From NCBI RefSeq assembly GCF_954871325.1, contig NC_088777.1, forward strand, positions 18,949,366-19,013,365: a stretch of 64,000 bases of DNA. Direction: 5' to 3'. Each line of letters starts with the position of its first letter. Positions within the stretch are counted from its first letter, which is position 1. The translations under genes were made by a program, and so were the position numbers. This stretch comes from Gordionus sp. m RMFG-2023 (lineage: Eukaryota; Nematomorpha; Gordioida; Chordodea; Parachordodidae). Below the pieces are notes generated by a model. That model was not told the origin of the DNA, searched no databases, and saw only the letters and a list, made by a program, of their open reading frames with translations. Positions 23,359 through 47,894 of this stretch are shown in pieces.

Positions 23359-23500
23359 AACAGGATTGATATGAGGCAAATTAAGCTCAAATTATTGCTG
23401 CTACAACAAAATGACGTATATTTAAGGAAATGATAATTAACATTATTATTTTCCATCTGTCGCCCCTCAACTGATGTGCATTTTCTTCAAGGTCTATAAC

Positions 23501-26225
23501 CAGGGTTGTGCATTTGACCGGTCAAATACAATTCGGTCAATTGACCGATATTTGACCGGCCAAATTCAAATAAATGTTTTTTACACCAATATTAACTTTA
23601 TTTTGCATTTATATAATATTATAATAAATCTATGTATAATAATAAATATCATAATATTTTTTAATTCATTCTATAGTCAATGTTTCACCCTCCGTGGCAG
23701 AGTCTTGTTCCGATTCATATTCAATATCATTATTTTCTTTAATATTTTTAATCAATCTTAAATTATGATACACTCTTACTAATTTTCCTGCTGTAGAAGC
23801 CTTTAATCTATTTCTGTTTTTCGTGTGAATATTGCCCCAAACCGACCAATTTCTTTCAGAAGAAGAAGTCGAACTAGGAAATGTTAGTAAAATATTAGCG
23901 ACTTCTCTTAATGGGCAAGGTGGGCAAAATGCATTCCACCAACTTGAGGCCGAAATTTGATTGTTTCTTATGGAAGTTACAACTTTCCACATATTATGGC
24001 TATTAAATATACCGCTTTTGCTTCTGAAATTTACTATATTACTCAAAATATTTTGATTATCACCACCTTGTAAAATACCCAATTCTTGTATTATATTACA
24101 TGCTTCATCAAATTCAGTATTAGTAAGATGCTCCCCTTGATATTGGGGGTCCAATAAATAAGCAGCATTGTGAGCACATGTATTTATATCAGTTTTTCTC
24201 TTTTCAAACATAACCTTAATTTTTTTTTCTTGAGATGGAGAAAATATAGAATCATGGCATGATTGTATTATGTGTTTTACCAAATTAAGCATCTCGTTTT
24301 TTACTTGGGCCAAAGTACATTTATCCCCTTGCACTTTCAACAATGAGGTAGCTAAAGGTTGGAGTATAGCTAAAAATTTTAAATTTTTCGTCCAAAATTC
24401 TTCGTTTAATATATTATTGGTAATTTCTATGGGACAATTATCACAAACAGCTTCTTCAACAACTGATGCTTTTAGAGCTTTCTTGCATATTTGAATTTGC
24501 ACCATACATTTTATTGACGATGCCCATCTTGTTTGGCTAATTGTACTTAATGTAGATGGTATGCCATGAAGATTCTTAATACGGGAAAATACTGCAGCTG
24601 GTATGTGTTTATTCTTGAAAATTTAACAATTTTTTTAATTATTGAAATATGGTCACTGAAGGCGTCCAATCGTTCAAAATCGTGACAGAATAACTGCAAT
24701 GTATGCGCTGCACAACCATAACATTGTATATGATTATAAATAGATTCAGATTTTAGAATTCTCCAGGCTGCTTTCATGTTAGCGGCATTATCAGTAACTA
24801 AAGAATATACTTTTACCGGATTCAATTCATGAATTACATTTTTAAATTCCTGGGCAATATAATCTGCCGTATGGCGATTTTCCTCAGTATTTAGAAATTT
24901 GTAGAACACTGGAACAGGCGTCATCACCATAAAATTAATAATACTCTCGTTTCTAATGTTGCTCCAGCCATCTGATACAATTGATAAGTAAGGAGCTTTA
25001 TCTATTATATCTGCAACTCTCACCTCCATATCACCTGACGCTTTGTCTAGAAGATATCCAGCCAGCTGCCTTCTCCTGGGTAATGTGTAAATAGGACGTA
25101 TTTTTTAAAAAAATTCTTGGATGTAGGGATTTTCAGTGATGTGGAAAGGTAAATTGCTCGCATATACAGCCTTTGCAAACAATTGATCCAGCTCATTTTT
25201 TTCTTTGGGATTAATTCTATCTATGAAACCGGTTATACAAGATTGAGATTTATATTTAATCGCCTTGCTTGTAGATTGATTAGAAATAAGGGAATCAAAT
25301 TCTCCTGAGTCACAAGACACAAAATATTGTTCATTTGATAATCATTCTCACTAATTTCACCCAATTCTTCATTAGAGTTAGACTTAGAAGTATTACAAAT
25401 TACATTTGTGATATTTTTTGTAGAGGTTGATATTTTGGAATTTGAATAAAATTTTCCTTAATTATAACAGGGCACATAGTACAGCTGCTTAATAAATGTT
25501 TGACCATTCTATCAACGTGGGTGATATAGGACATCTTGCAAAACTTGCACACCGCTTTAACTGATTTACCATCGCGTACTTCTTGAAAATGTTTCCAAAC
25601 GTTTGACCATAATCCCTAATATATTAAAATTTAACAAAAAATGATTTTGATTATTGTAAAGTTAATCAATCTTAACTATTTTATAATTATCGACCAATTA
25701 TTCCAATAATTTCTTAATATTATAAATATAATATAATAAACTTTTTACCAGAATTGAATAATATTCCGTAAATCTGACCAGAACAATTAAAATGAAAATT
25801 AATTTTAAAAACCAAATATAGCAAGTGTAAGTAAAACAAATGAGAATTAATATAATTTATACTCGGCTAAATATTAAATAAAATTTAAATTTATTAAAAA
25901 ATAGGAATGAAAAAATTATATTATGATTATAATAAATCGGGTATTTTTATTTTTTTTAAGAAAAATGAATTGAAAAAAATAAAGAAGGCGAGAAACGGCA
26001 ATGATTAGGCAAAAAAATAACTAAAAATATTACTATATTTAGAAAAATTACATATTTATATTTTAATAAAAAAATAATAAGATTGATAAACATGCTTTTA
26101 ATGCATACTAGTTAATTATATCAAAATATTTATTCGCCATTAATATTTTAGAGTATTTGACCGTATTTGACCAGTCAAATACTCCTCCGGTCAATTGACC
26201 GAATTTGACCGACATGCCAACCCTG
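23501..26225 (-). mobile_element. hAT transposon, CAGGGTTG type, copy A
   Basis: Left end CAGGGTTGTGCATTTGACCG, right end read inward CAGGGTTGGCATGTCGGTC, with a perfect 8-bp duplication TCTATAAC (23493-23500 and 26226-26233). Both subterminal zones carry GGTCAATTGACC and TTTGACCGGTCAAA-type palindromes. 2725 bp with a transposase gene on the minus strand carrying only a few lesions, so it is a fairly recent insertion. Copy B lies at 50226-54435 in the opposite orientation. Confidence 0.92.
23666..25617 (-). pseudogene. hAT transposase (BED finger, DUF659-type)
   Basis: From about 25617: BED finger SNVWKHFQEVRDGKSVK...CKFC...VKHLLSSC; then a Ser/Asn-rich linker; FHITENPYIQEFF; KIRPIYTLPRRRQLAGYLL; YLSIVSDGWSN with the first catalytic D; SLVTDNAANMKAA with the second; HIQCYGCAAHTLQLFCHD; SQTRWASSIKCM; and the C-terminal domain SSWWNAFCPPCPLREVANILL...SSERNWSVWGNIHTKNRNRL, followed by an acidic tail to the stop at 23666. 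Lesions: one in-frame TAA after QEFF (near 25110), a frameshift near 24620 before NKHIPAA, and one or two more in the linker after the finger. All catalytic blocks are present. Confidence 0.88.
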
Positions 26226-26419
26226 TCTATAACAGATATTAGGAAATATATACAAATAATTTATTTTATTTTCAATTCAAAAAATGAAACCTGAGGTGGT
26301 ATGTCAAATTAGTAAATGTTGTCTTGATAATTTTATATAAATATAGTAGAGGATGATAAATTATGACAGAGATATATAATTTAATTTATATTATTTTTAA
26401 GTAAAAAAATAAATTTTTA

Positions 26420-26548
26420 AAAGGATCTAATATTTAACAAAATGATCTCTATCACGATTCTAAATTTAAGAGGAAATCATAAATCCGGGTAAATTGCCAA
26501 AATTAGGATCGTCGATCTTTTGATCTCAATCCTTTAACAGCTCTGCCT
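26420..26548. mobile_element. hAT end remnant, GATCGTCGATC type, second copy
   Basis: Matches 16225-16362. Ends GATCGTCGATCTTTTGATCT ... TTTAACAGCTCTG, i.e. the same outer TIR as the element starting at 26765 but a different subterminal motif. Confidence 0.6.
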
Positions 26549-26764
26549 TTAGCGTATTCCTCAAAATTATCTTTAAGCTATTATTGGTGTTGTATTGAAG
26601 CAATTATAAACATTTATTGAGATCTATTTATTTAATATATTACCTTAAGAAATTTTAACAAAAAATTTTTTACTAGTTCAACTCGGATTTAAATTTAATT
26701 CGAAATAAAAATAAGCATCATATTAATAAAATTTATTAATACATTATTTTTCATATAATTTAAC

Positions 26765-28213
26765 CAGAGTTGTTAAAGTATCTAGATCCTGTATCTAGAT
26801 ATAAAAATGTGGTATCTGTATCTGGATAGATTTTTGATTAAAATATCTGTATCTAGATTTTATTCTAAACGCATCTGTATCTGTTTTTAGATATTTTTTA
26901 AGTTACATTTTGATACTTTTATTTAACGCTTTTTATATTATAAACAAAAATACTTGAATGCAAAATTATTTTATTTCATATGAGCATATAATTTAAATAT
27001 ATATATATATATTAAAAAATATTAAGACTACTATAATAAAAAATTATATATATATAAAATATTAAAATATATAAAAAAATAGATATATAAATATTCATTA
27101 AATATTATGTCAGAGTTTATCAATAAACCAGACAAATTTTGATGTTACAATGCAACTCAAGAAATCTGCCATTTTTAATTTTCAGGAATTAGTTAATTTT
27201 ATTTTATTATACTAATTTTAAAAATTTATTTTAGATTAATATTAATAGTGATGAAGAGGAAGAGAAAGCAGTAATAATGAAACATCAACAAGTTCAGACA
27301 TTGTTTTCATGGCCAATTTATGAATATTTTAAAATAATATCTCAAAATAAAAAAAACAAATCTCTGATAGTAAAATGTTTGCCATATCTACAAAAAAATA
27401 CGAAAATTTCAGTTAGCTAGCATTACCTCAATTTGCAACATTGTAAAACATTTAAGGGTATAGAGACTAAATGTTTACAATTGTAATTTTCAATTTTAAG
27501 AAAAAAAATTAAACACTGTTAATGTAAAAAACAATTTATACAATAGTTGATGAATTATCAAGGCCTTCAACTGATTGCAAACAAATAACCTGCGAAAAAA
27601 AACAATTAATTTATATCCTATTTTTTTCAGTATCCCACAGCAGCAGATATGTTTGTAATAATGATTTAAATTTTGATACTCAACAAATTTTAAATAATTT
27701 TTTCGAAAATGAATGCCCAGATTTTAGTATTTTTAAAGAATATCCTGATATAAAATTGTTATTCATAAAATATAACACCACAATCCCCTCAAGTGCTGGT
27801 AGAGGCTTTTTAGTGAGCTAAAAATGTTTTTACGGATTAACGAGGATGCCTTAATGACCAAAATTTTAAAAATATTTTATTAAAATCTAATAATTATTTA
27901 TAATCATTTATTCATTTCATATATTATATTAAAATCTAAAAATTATTATTTTAATTTTGATAAATGTGATATCTAGTCAATAAGGTTTTTAGCTCATTTC
28001 ATACATTTTCACAATAGAATTCTAATTTAGGTTTATTCAAAGCTTATATAAGAGTATTAAAAAAGATACAGATTAAAAATTGTATCTGTATCAAGATACT
28101 TTTTAGATGATGTATCTAGATAACTTTTTAGACTATGTATCTGTATCTAGATAACTTTTTAGACTATGTATCTGTATCTAGATCCATTTAAAAAGTATCT
28201 TTTAACAACTCTG
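26765..28213 (+). mobile_element. hAT derivative, CAGAGTTGTTAAA / GTATCTAGAT type
   Basis: Left end CAGAGTTGTTAAAGTATCTA, right end TTTTAACAACTCTG, with a perfect 8-bp duplication AATTTAAC (26757-26764 and 28214-28221). Both inner ends carry many copies of GTATCTGTATCTAGAT. Inside, on the + strand, a degenerate BED finger (WPIYEYFKII..., about 27300) and a C-terminal block YNTTIPSSAGRGFL (about 27775) show it derives from a hAT of the 'YNT.iPSSA' group, with the catalytic core deleted. 1449 bp. Confidence 0.9.
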
Positions 28214-29434
28214 AATTTAACCATTGCCCTAATTACCTTACAATCAGGGTTGCCAGGTCAAAATTTTTAAATTGCGTGATAAATTTTGTCACAAATTTTT
28301 TTGAGGAAGAAATTTGAACAATCAGTCTTGTATAATGAAAATGCTATTTTGGCCCCCATCATCTATTCCTATAATTTTTAGTGTATCGTTTTATAATATT
28401 TTCTTTATTTATTAAGGTAAATACTTTCATCTGATAAACAGACGAAATTTTATAAAATAGCATCTTAATTTATAAAAATACATTAATTTTATACAAAAAC
28501 AATCTATTTTTATTTACTAACTGTTACTCAAAATTATTATTTATAAATTAAAAACGTTAAAAAGCAGAAATTTTTAATGTGGGAGATTTCCAATTGCGGA
28601 AGCGATATCTCTGCGTGTTGACTAAAAAAGAGGGAGTCACCAGCTGATGGGGGGGGCGGGGGAGGTCATAGTACTTTGCTTACAATAGATCTTCACATGA
28701 AAATGCCATTATTTATTTATTATTTATCTTAAAATATAAAATCATAACTTCAAACTATATATAGTAACTAAAATTGTTCTAATAAAGGGATTTAGGGAAG
28801 TAATAACAATAATGAAATTAAAAATTGGTTAGAGTACCAAAAATACTTTAGGATTGTTAATTTATATCTACCTAATTCATATTTTTTAGATTTATTTTTA
28901 TAAAAAGTAATATAATAATTAGGTATTACATTATATCATTATTTAATTACAATTTCCGAATATATAATATTTAAAATGATTACGCCCAAGTTATATTATT
29001 AAATTCATATAGATTATATTATAAATTAGTTATATAATATTTTTTGTATAAAGACATATGAAAACTCAATTTATTATAAATTGATGTTATTCTGTTGTGA
29101 GAATGAGAATAATATTGAAATATTTTACCAAATTGAGACTAGTTTAAACCATATTGGATTAGTATCAAATAATAATTATTTAATTGAATATAGAATATTA
29201 AATTTAATAAATCATAATAAAAGAAATTAACATTAGAGGAATTTTAAAATATTAAAAATTTATTTATTTCAACTTTATAAAAAGAAAATCATAATTTAAA
29301 ATTTCATAATGAAATAATCACTTTATATAATGTTTTGAAAATTTATCATTTGAATAATCATATTAACATAATTTACTAATAATAACAAAACGAAATATTA
29401 AAATTTATAAATAAAATTTTCGCTCATTAAATAT
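28214..29434. other. Intergenic between hAT and receptor kinase 3' end
   Basis: AT-rich. CAGGGTTGCCAGGTCA at about 28246 looks like a further hAT tip. 28650-28668 has a G-rich run. No gene recognised; a canonical AATAAA just after the kinase stop is not evident. Confidence 0.35.
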
Positions 29435-43208
<13,774 letters not shown>

Positions 43209-43329
43209 CTAAATTAATTTAAGAAATCTATTAGATTTATATTAGAGCTAATTAGTGAATTAAATATTCTAATTTAGTATATTTACTATTTATAAAACAT
43301 TCATCTTATCTAATCTTAGCACATGTGGT

Positions 43330-44115
43330 AAAACTACATGCAAAATTTTAAAAGAGGATTCATGATCTCTATTGATCTGATAACTATTAAGCGAAATGAA
43401 ATGTATGGGTTAGAGGACTGGGAGACAGGTAATATCTTAAATGAGATACTTTCTTCTAAACCAAGGAGTAGTTGTAAGGTCATCAGGTATTTTGCCATCA
43501 GATAATAAGTGATCGGTTCAAGGTGATTTGGATAGTTAGCCAAACCCAATATTTAATCTCCCAATTAAAGTCAGAGAAATGGATATTAAGAAATTCTTCC
43601 AGAAAGTTTTTGATTAATATCTAAAGAGGAAAGGAAACAGAATTTTAAAAACAAAGTAAATGCCCCTAATATATATAAAATTTACAAACCATGGCGATTT
43701 CCTTATCAAATACAAGGATTGGGCCCTTATTTAGCAGCATAGCTTTCAGTTTGGTTATGAGAAAAGTTACTTTCTCTAGGCTATTTATTATGAGAATAGT
43801 ACTATTCAATGGAGATCCTAATAAGGATCATGACTCCCTATCGATAATTTTAACGCTTTTAAAATTGTCAGTTGGGCATCTGTTTAAAAAACACATCTGA
43901 GTTTATCTTTATTAAATTCAAGACCTAAAGCTTTGGATGTCTTTTTTATAAATTCAATAACAAACTTGAACATGCACCAGATAAAATGTCGTCGTACAGG
44001 TATCAAAGGTTGTTTAAATTAATAAAAAAAATAAGAATTTTAAGGACAAACTTTGATTTGACTGAGGCTCGCTGGCAATATATTGCATAAAGCGGCATGA
44101 ATTTTTGCAAGCATG
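43330..44115 (-). mobile_element. Reverse-transcriptase fossil, class uncertain
   Basis: On the minus strand, pieces in three frames resemble the end of a reverse transcriptase: an IHAALCNILP-like block, LYDDILSGACSS (the catalytic YxDD box area), KALGLEFNKDKLRCVF, then LLGSPLNSTILIINSL and a following leucine-rich block. The order matches the palm-to-thumb part of the RT group with 'WYLDD...GL..N..K...LLG.P'. It is an old fossil, broken at several points, with no ends seen. Non-LTR (LINE-like) is my best guess; a DIRS-type origin is possible. Confidence 0.5.
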
Positions 44116-44848
44116 ATTGCTCTATTTTTTTAAAAAAGAGTTAATTTTAAAATAAATAAAATAATTATGATTAATTATAAAATAACTTATATAATGATCA
44201 ATTAACGCTTACACAAATATCCACACATTCTAACAGATTTGTAAAATATGTATTGCACGGAAGCAGGCACTTTTAAAAAATATATATAATTATATATGAG
44301 CATATAAGTAGTGATTTATTAATATATTAAATAATTATTAAAATAAATAAAAATATATGTATTTGATTATATGTATCTTATCTGCCAATGTTGTAAAATA
44401 AATATGTATCATAAAAAATAAAATTTATTAAAACTAGAAAGGTTCTTTTATAATAAATACAACCTCCAATCAATTTTATATCAATTTTATATAGTGCCTA
44501 TAAATCGAGACATTTTCGTTTTGAGTTAAATATTAAATAATGAATTTTAAAGAGTAATGTGAAAATGAGTAAATGTTTATTTTTCCTTTAAGAACCAAAA
44601 TAGTTTGTGTGTATTTTTTAATGTATTATTTTTCGCATTTTTTTAAATATCATTACAAATTAAATAACGAAGCGTTTTTTATAAAAACAATCGTATTTAG
44701 TGATAATTTATGACCGAACCTAAACTTTTAAAAATAATCATAAAATTAAAATTCATAATTATTGATTTCTAAGTTACAAATATCTTACAAACTATAAAAG
44801 GCTATATTGGTGTTTTAAGATATTGGTATATTTAAATTTAAAAAAATA

Positions 44849-45105
44849 TATTGAATAGATGAAATCTAATATAAATAAATTTGTTACAGGTCTAAAATGG
44901 CCGGCAATATATTTGAAGCAATAAAATCTAGTGTGGATAATATTTTTTACCAATTTAAAATGACCGCCAATATATTTGTAGTGATGAAATCTATAATGAA
45001 TAAATATTTTGCAAATCTAAAATGACCACCTATATAATTATAAAACATAATTTATTTTTACATATCTAATATTGCCGCCAATATTATCAAGTGAAGAAAT
45101 TATAA
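44849..45105. repeat. Minisatellite, about 62-bp unit, 4-5 copies
   Basis: Units close with TCTAAAATGGCCGGCAAT, TTTAAAATGACCGCCAAT, TCTAAAATGACCACCT and TCTAATATTGCCGCCAAT, spaced about 60 bp, each followed by ATATT(T)GNAG-like sequence and GAAATCTA. Diverged copies; the core AAAATGRCCGCCAATATAT stands out in GC content. 44116-44848 shows nothing else. Confidence 0.75.
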
Positions 45106-45130
45106 AATCACAATAATGTTCTATAGACAT

Positions 45131-45460
45131 CAGAAACCTGCAGCGGCACCATTTGCACGACCCGGCCCAGATAATTTTTTCGCCCCGCCTGGTTAAAGAT
45201 TTTCTATTTCAGACCCGGTCCGGCACGGATTAAATAAAAGTTTTCAGGCCGGGCCCGGACTTAAAAAAAAAATGTTTTCAGGCCTGGCCCGGATTTTTTT
45301 ATAATATATTCTCTTTTTAATTCTTATAGCTACTATTGGCGATTTAAAACATTTGGTTTTAAAATATACGGCCCGATCCGGATATTTTAAAAAAAATTTC
45401 AGGCCCTGGCCTGGGTGTATTTAAAAAATTAAAATAAGGGGCCGGGCCTGCAGGTCTCGG
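45131..45460. mobile_element. hAT-type MITE, GGGCCGGGCC subterminals
   Basis: Ends CAGAAACCTGCAG and, inward from the right, CCGAGACCTGCAG; duplications ATAGACAT (45123-45130) and ATAGATAT (45461-45468). Inside are repeated GGCCCGGCCC/GGGCCGGGCC motifs. 330 bp, non-coding. Confidence 0.78.
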
Positions 45461-45583
45461 ATAGATATTATGGGTTAATTCATTTAATCTTATATTTTTA
45501 TATAAAATAAAAGGTTAATATTTTAAAAATATTATTAGGAAAAATTAAAAAGATAAACAATTTTATTACAAATTATATATATT

Positions 45584-45957
45584 GCAGATCTGCAAATCAC
45601 GGACCGGCCGGAGCCCGGTCTAAATGGGTTTCGAGCCGGGTTCTATTTAAAAATCAATTTCCGTTTGGACTGGGTCGGCACGGATTGGCTTAAATTCTTA
45701 AATATAATATCATTAAATTTTGTCAAATAAATGTATATATTTTAAAATTCTTGCAAGAAACAAGGTGCTAATATTTTTTATTTGAAAAATGTCTTTTTAC
45801 AATCAAAGAAATATTAAAATTTTTCTATAATTAAATAAATTCGAGTGGGGCCGAGCGGACAAATAATTTTTATTTAGGGTGCTTTTAGGGACAAATGAAA
45901 AAGTATTTGTTCGAGATCGGACCGGGCCTGAAAAGTTAGGCCCTATGCAGATCACTA
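45584..45957. mobile_element. hAT-type MITE, ACCGGCCGG/GACCGGGCC subterminals
   Basis: Left end TGCAGATCTGCAAATCACGG, right end inward TAGTGATCTGCATAGGGCC; flanked by ATATATAT on both sides (45576-45583 and 45958-45965), which is suggestive but low-complexity. 374 bp, non-coding. Same GATCTGCA core as the 14416 family. Confidence 0.7.
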
Positions 45958-46529
45958 ATATATATTGCACTAAGAATAAGAATATCACTAAAATGTAGCA
46001 TGAAATAGAAAAACGGTGTAAAAATTTATATAAAAAATACAAAATTATTCCAATAATCCAGGCGCGTAACAAAGAGGAATGAAGGGAGGTGAGATCCTTC
46101 CCCATTCAGCATCACAAATTTGACTGTTTTCGTAAATATAATTTTAAACTGATAAAAAAATTACCCCTGCACACTCCTACCCTCCTCTCCACACTAATAA
46201 AGAAGAATTTGAGAGAAAAATTAGTAAAATGTAATAATTTTTTAAATTAACAAGTTATAATTTAAATTTTTCAGAAAAAGAGCTTTTTTATGAAAAAAAG
46301 AGAATCCCATATTAATTTTATAAAATTGAACCTACAATTAATTGACCTAAACATCTCCAATAAAATGTATGGGAAAAAACCACTTAATAGTGAAACCCCC
46401 CTTATCAAAATCCTAGATACGCCTATGTAATAATCATATTTCTTAAAAAATATCACTATAGTGATTCTACAATGGGTAGTGATTTCATTCCTACACTAGT
46501 AGAAATATAAATTAAAAAATCGAATTTGA

Positions 46530-47085
46530 TAAAATATGTATTCCAGCTATACCAAAAATGAATTATTCGATATTTTAAGAATACGATTACAAAATTATTC
46601 TATTGGATTCGAGTAAGGAAAATATATTATGTCGAATAATTTTTTATCTATTATTCGATATAATTTGTAAATACTTGAAATTACTCTTAATTATTAACAT
46701 GTTCCTTATGGAACTTATTTACAGTTTTTAGGCATTTTTTAAATTTTTAATAGTCTATTTTTGAAAATATTTTTTAAAAAATTTAATAATCTATTTTTGA
46801 AAATATTTTTTAAAAAATTTAATTAAATCGAATATACAATTATTTGATTCCAAAATATGAATCGAATACGAATAGTGGAAATATTCGATTAGTATTTTTG
46901 TAGGTATATTTCCAGCATGTGGGAAGTACTCACACTGTAAATTTCAAACATATTTGCTTAAAACTTTACAATTACTCTTTATATTAATTTTCATAATGTA
47001 AATAAAAACAAAAGTTTACGGCAAAATTGTTTGAAATTCAAAGTGTGGGTACTCTGCACATGCTATACATTTCCAATCAAATCTA
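46530..47085. mobile_element. Hairpin-type MITE carrying the 46548-46908 MITE in its left arm
   Basis: Removing the inserted MITE leaves a left arm ATGTATTCCAGCATGTGGGA continuing AGTACTCACACTGTAAATTT, which pairs with the reverse complement of 47026-47080 (ATGTATAGCATGTGCAGAGT, ACCCACACTTTGAATTT). Arms are roughly 70 bp with moderate divergence around a 65-bp loop. Confidence 0.65.
46548..46908. mobile_element. MITE of the TAGGCCTA hAT family
   Basis: Ends TATACCAAAAATGAATTATT and, inward from the right, TATACCTACAAAAATACTAA, close to the TAGGCCTACAAAAAT end of the 7728-11611 element, with the same CGAAT/ATTCG subterminal motifs. Duplications ATTCCAGC (46540-46547) and TTTCCAGC (46909-46916). 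361 bp, non-coding. Confidence 0.8.
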
Positions 47086-47299
47086 ATCATTTTAATCACC
47101 TTAATAATTTAAATTAGAGAGATTTCGAATACCTCCATAAACTCAGTATCCTAATGTCACATAATGAAGAAATAAAATAACAATGATCTAAATAAATTTA
47201 AAATTGAAATCACAAAAAAAAGGAATAATCTTTAAAAAAAAATTATTTTTTCTTATTTCTAATCCTGTGACATAATTTGGATTAAAAGAAAGCGATTAC

Positions 47300-47528
47300 T
47301 GCCCCGATCTCCCTTAGCGCAAAAATTTTATGTTCTATAAACCATTGCATATGGTAAATAACGCACTGAAAAATTTCTAAAATACCTTAGAGAAAGGTAT
47401 TCAAACCTATTTTTGAATTTCAAAAGGAATTTTAATTAATTTCGAAAAATATTTGTTTTTACCTGAAAACATGAATCACCTAGACATTTTAATTTGACGA
47501 TTGCATCTCTTCGAATAATTATTTTTGT
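47300..47528 (-). CDS. Candidate Ig-like exons, possibly the receptor kinase ectodomain
   Basis: Two 66-nt exons (47528-47463 and 47365-47300), both phase 0, with CAG acceptors and GTAA donors and a 97-nt intron. Together they read TKIIIRRDAIVKLKCLGDSCF|QCVIYHMQWFIEHKIFALRE. The 'V.LKC ... C ... W' spacing (C to W 13 residues) fits an Ig fold B- to C-strand. Same strand as the kinase and upstream of its first exon; at least one more exon would be needed because exon 43208 starts in phase 1. Confidence 0.42.
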
Positions 47529-47784
47529 CTGATTGCGATACTTAAAAAAATAGATAAAATTACATCAATTTAACAGTAAAACTTTATAGTCCATTTGATT
47601 ATTGAAGAACCAAAGAAAAAGATAGATATAAATATCCTTTATTTAAAAAAAATTTAAAATGCTCAGTCAGAAAAGGGGTATAATGATTTATTCCTTATCA
47701 GCTTTAAAGATTATAATAACTTTTAAAAATTTCTAATCCTTTTTTGATTTTAATTATGTTTGCCTACTCTGATTTTGAATCAGT

Positions 47785-47894
47785 AAATATAAAAGACCGG
47801 TCCGAAACGGGGTCTCCGAAAAAAGACCGAACTGGCAAGCTATTTGGTCCTGATCTAGGACCAATAAGGCAGATCGTCGATCTCAACTACTTTA
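47785..47894. mobile_element. Composite relic of two hAT end types
   Basis: AAAGACCGGTCCGAAACG resembles the subterminal zone of 38554-41105, and CAGATCGTCGATCTCAACTA resembles the GATCG type at 16331 and 26510. Confidence 0.4.

Noticed and set aside
43334-43549. Extra receptor kinase exon
   Set aside because: Falls in the reverse-transcriptase fossil and its phase does not fit exon 43208.
45803-46105. Minus-strand hydrophobic frame
   Set aside because: Runs through the end of the 45584-45957 MITE into unrelated AT-rich DNA.
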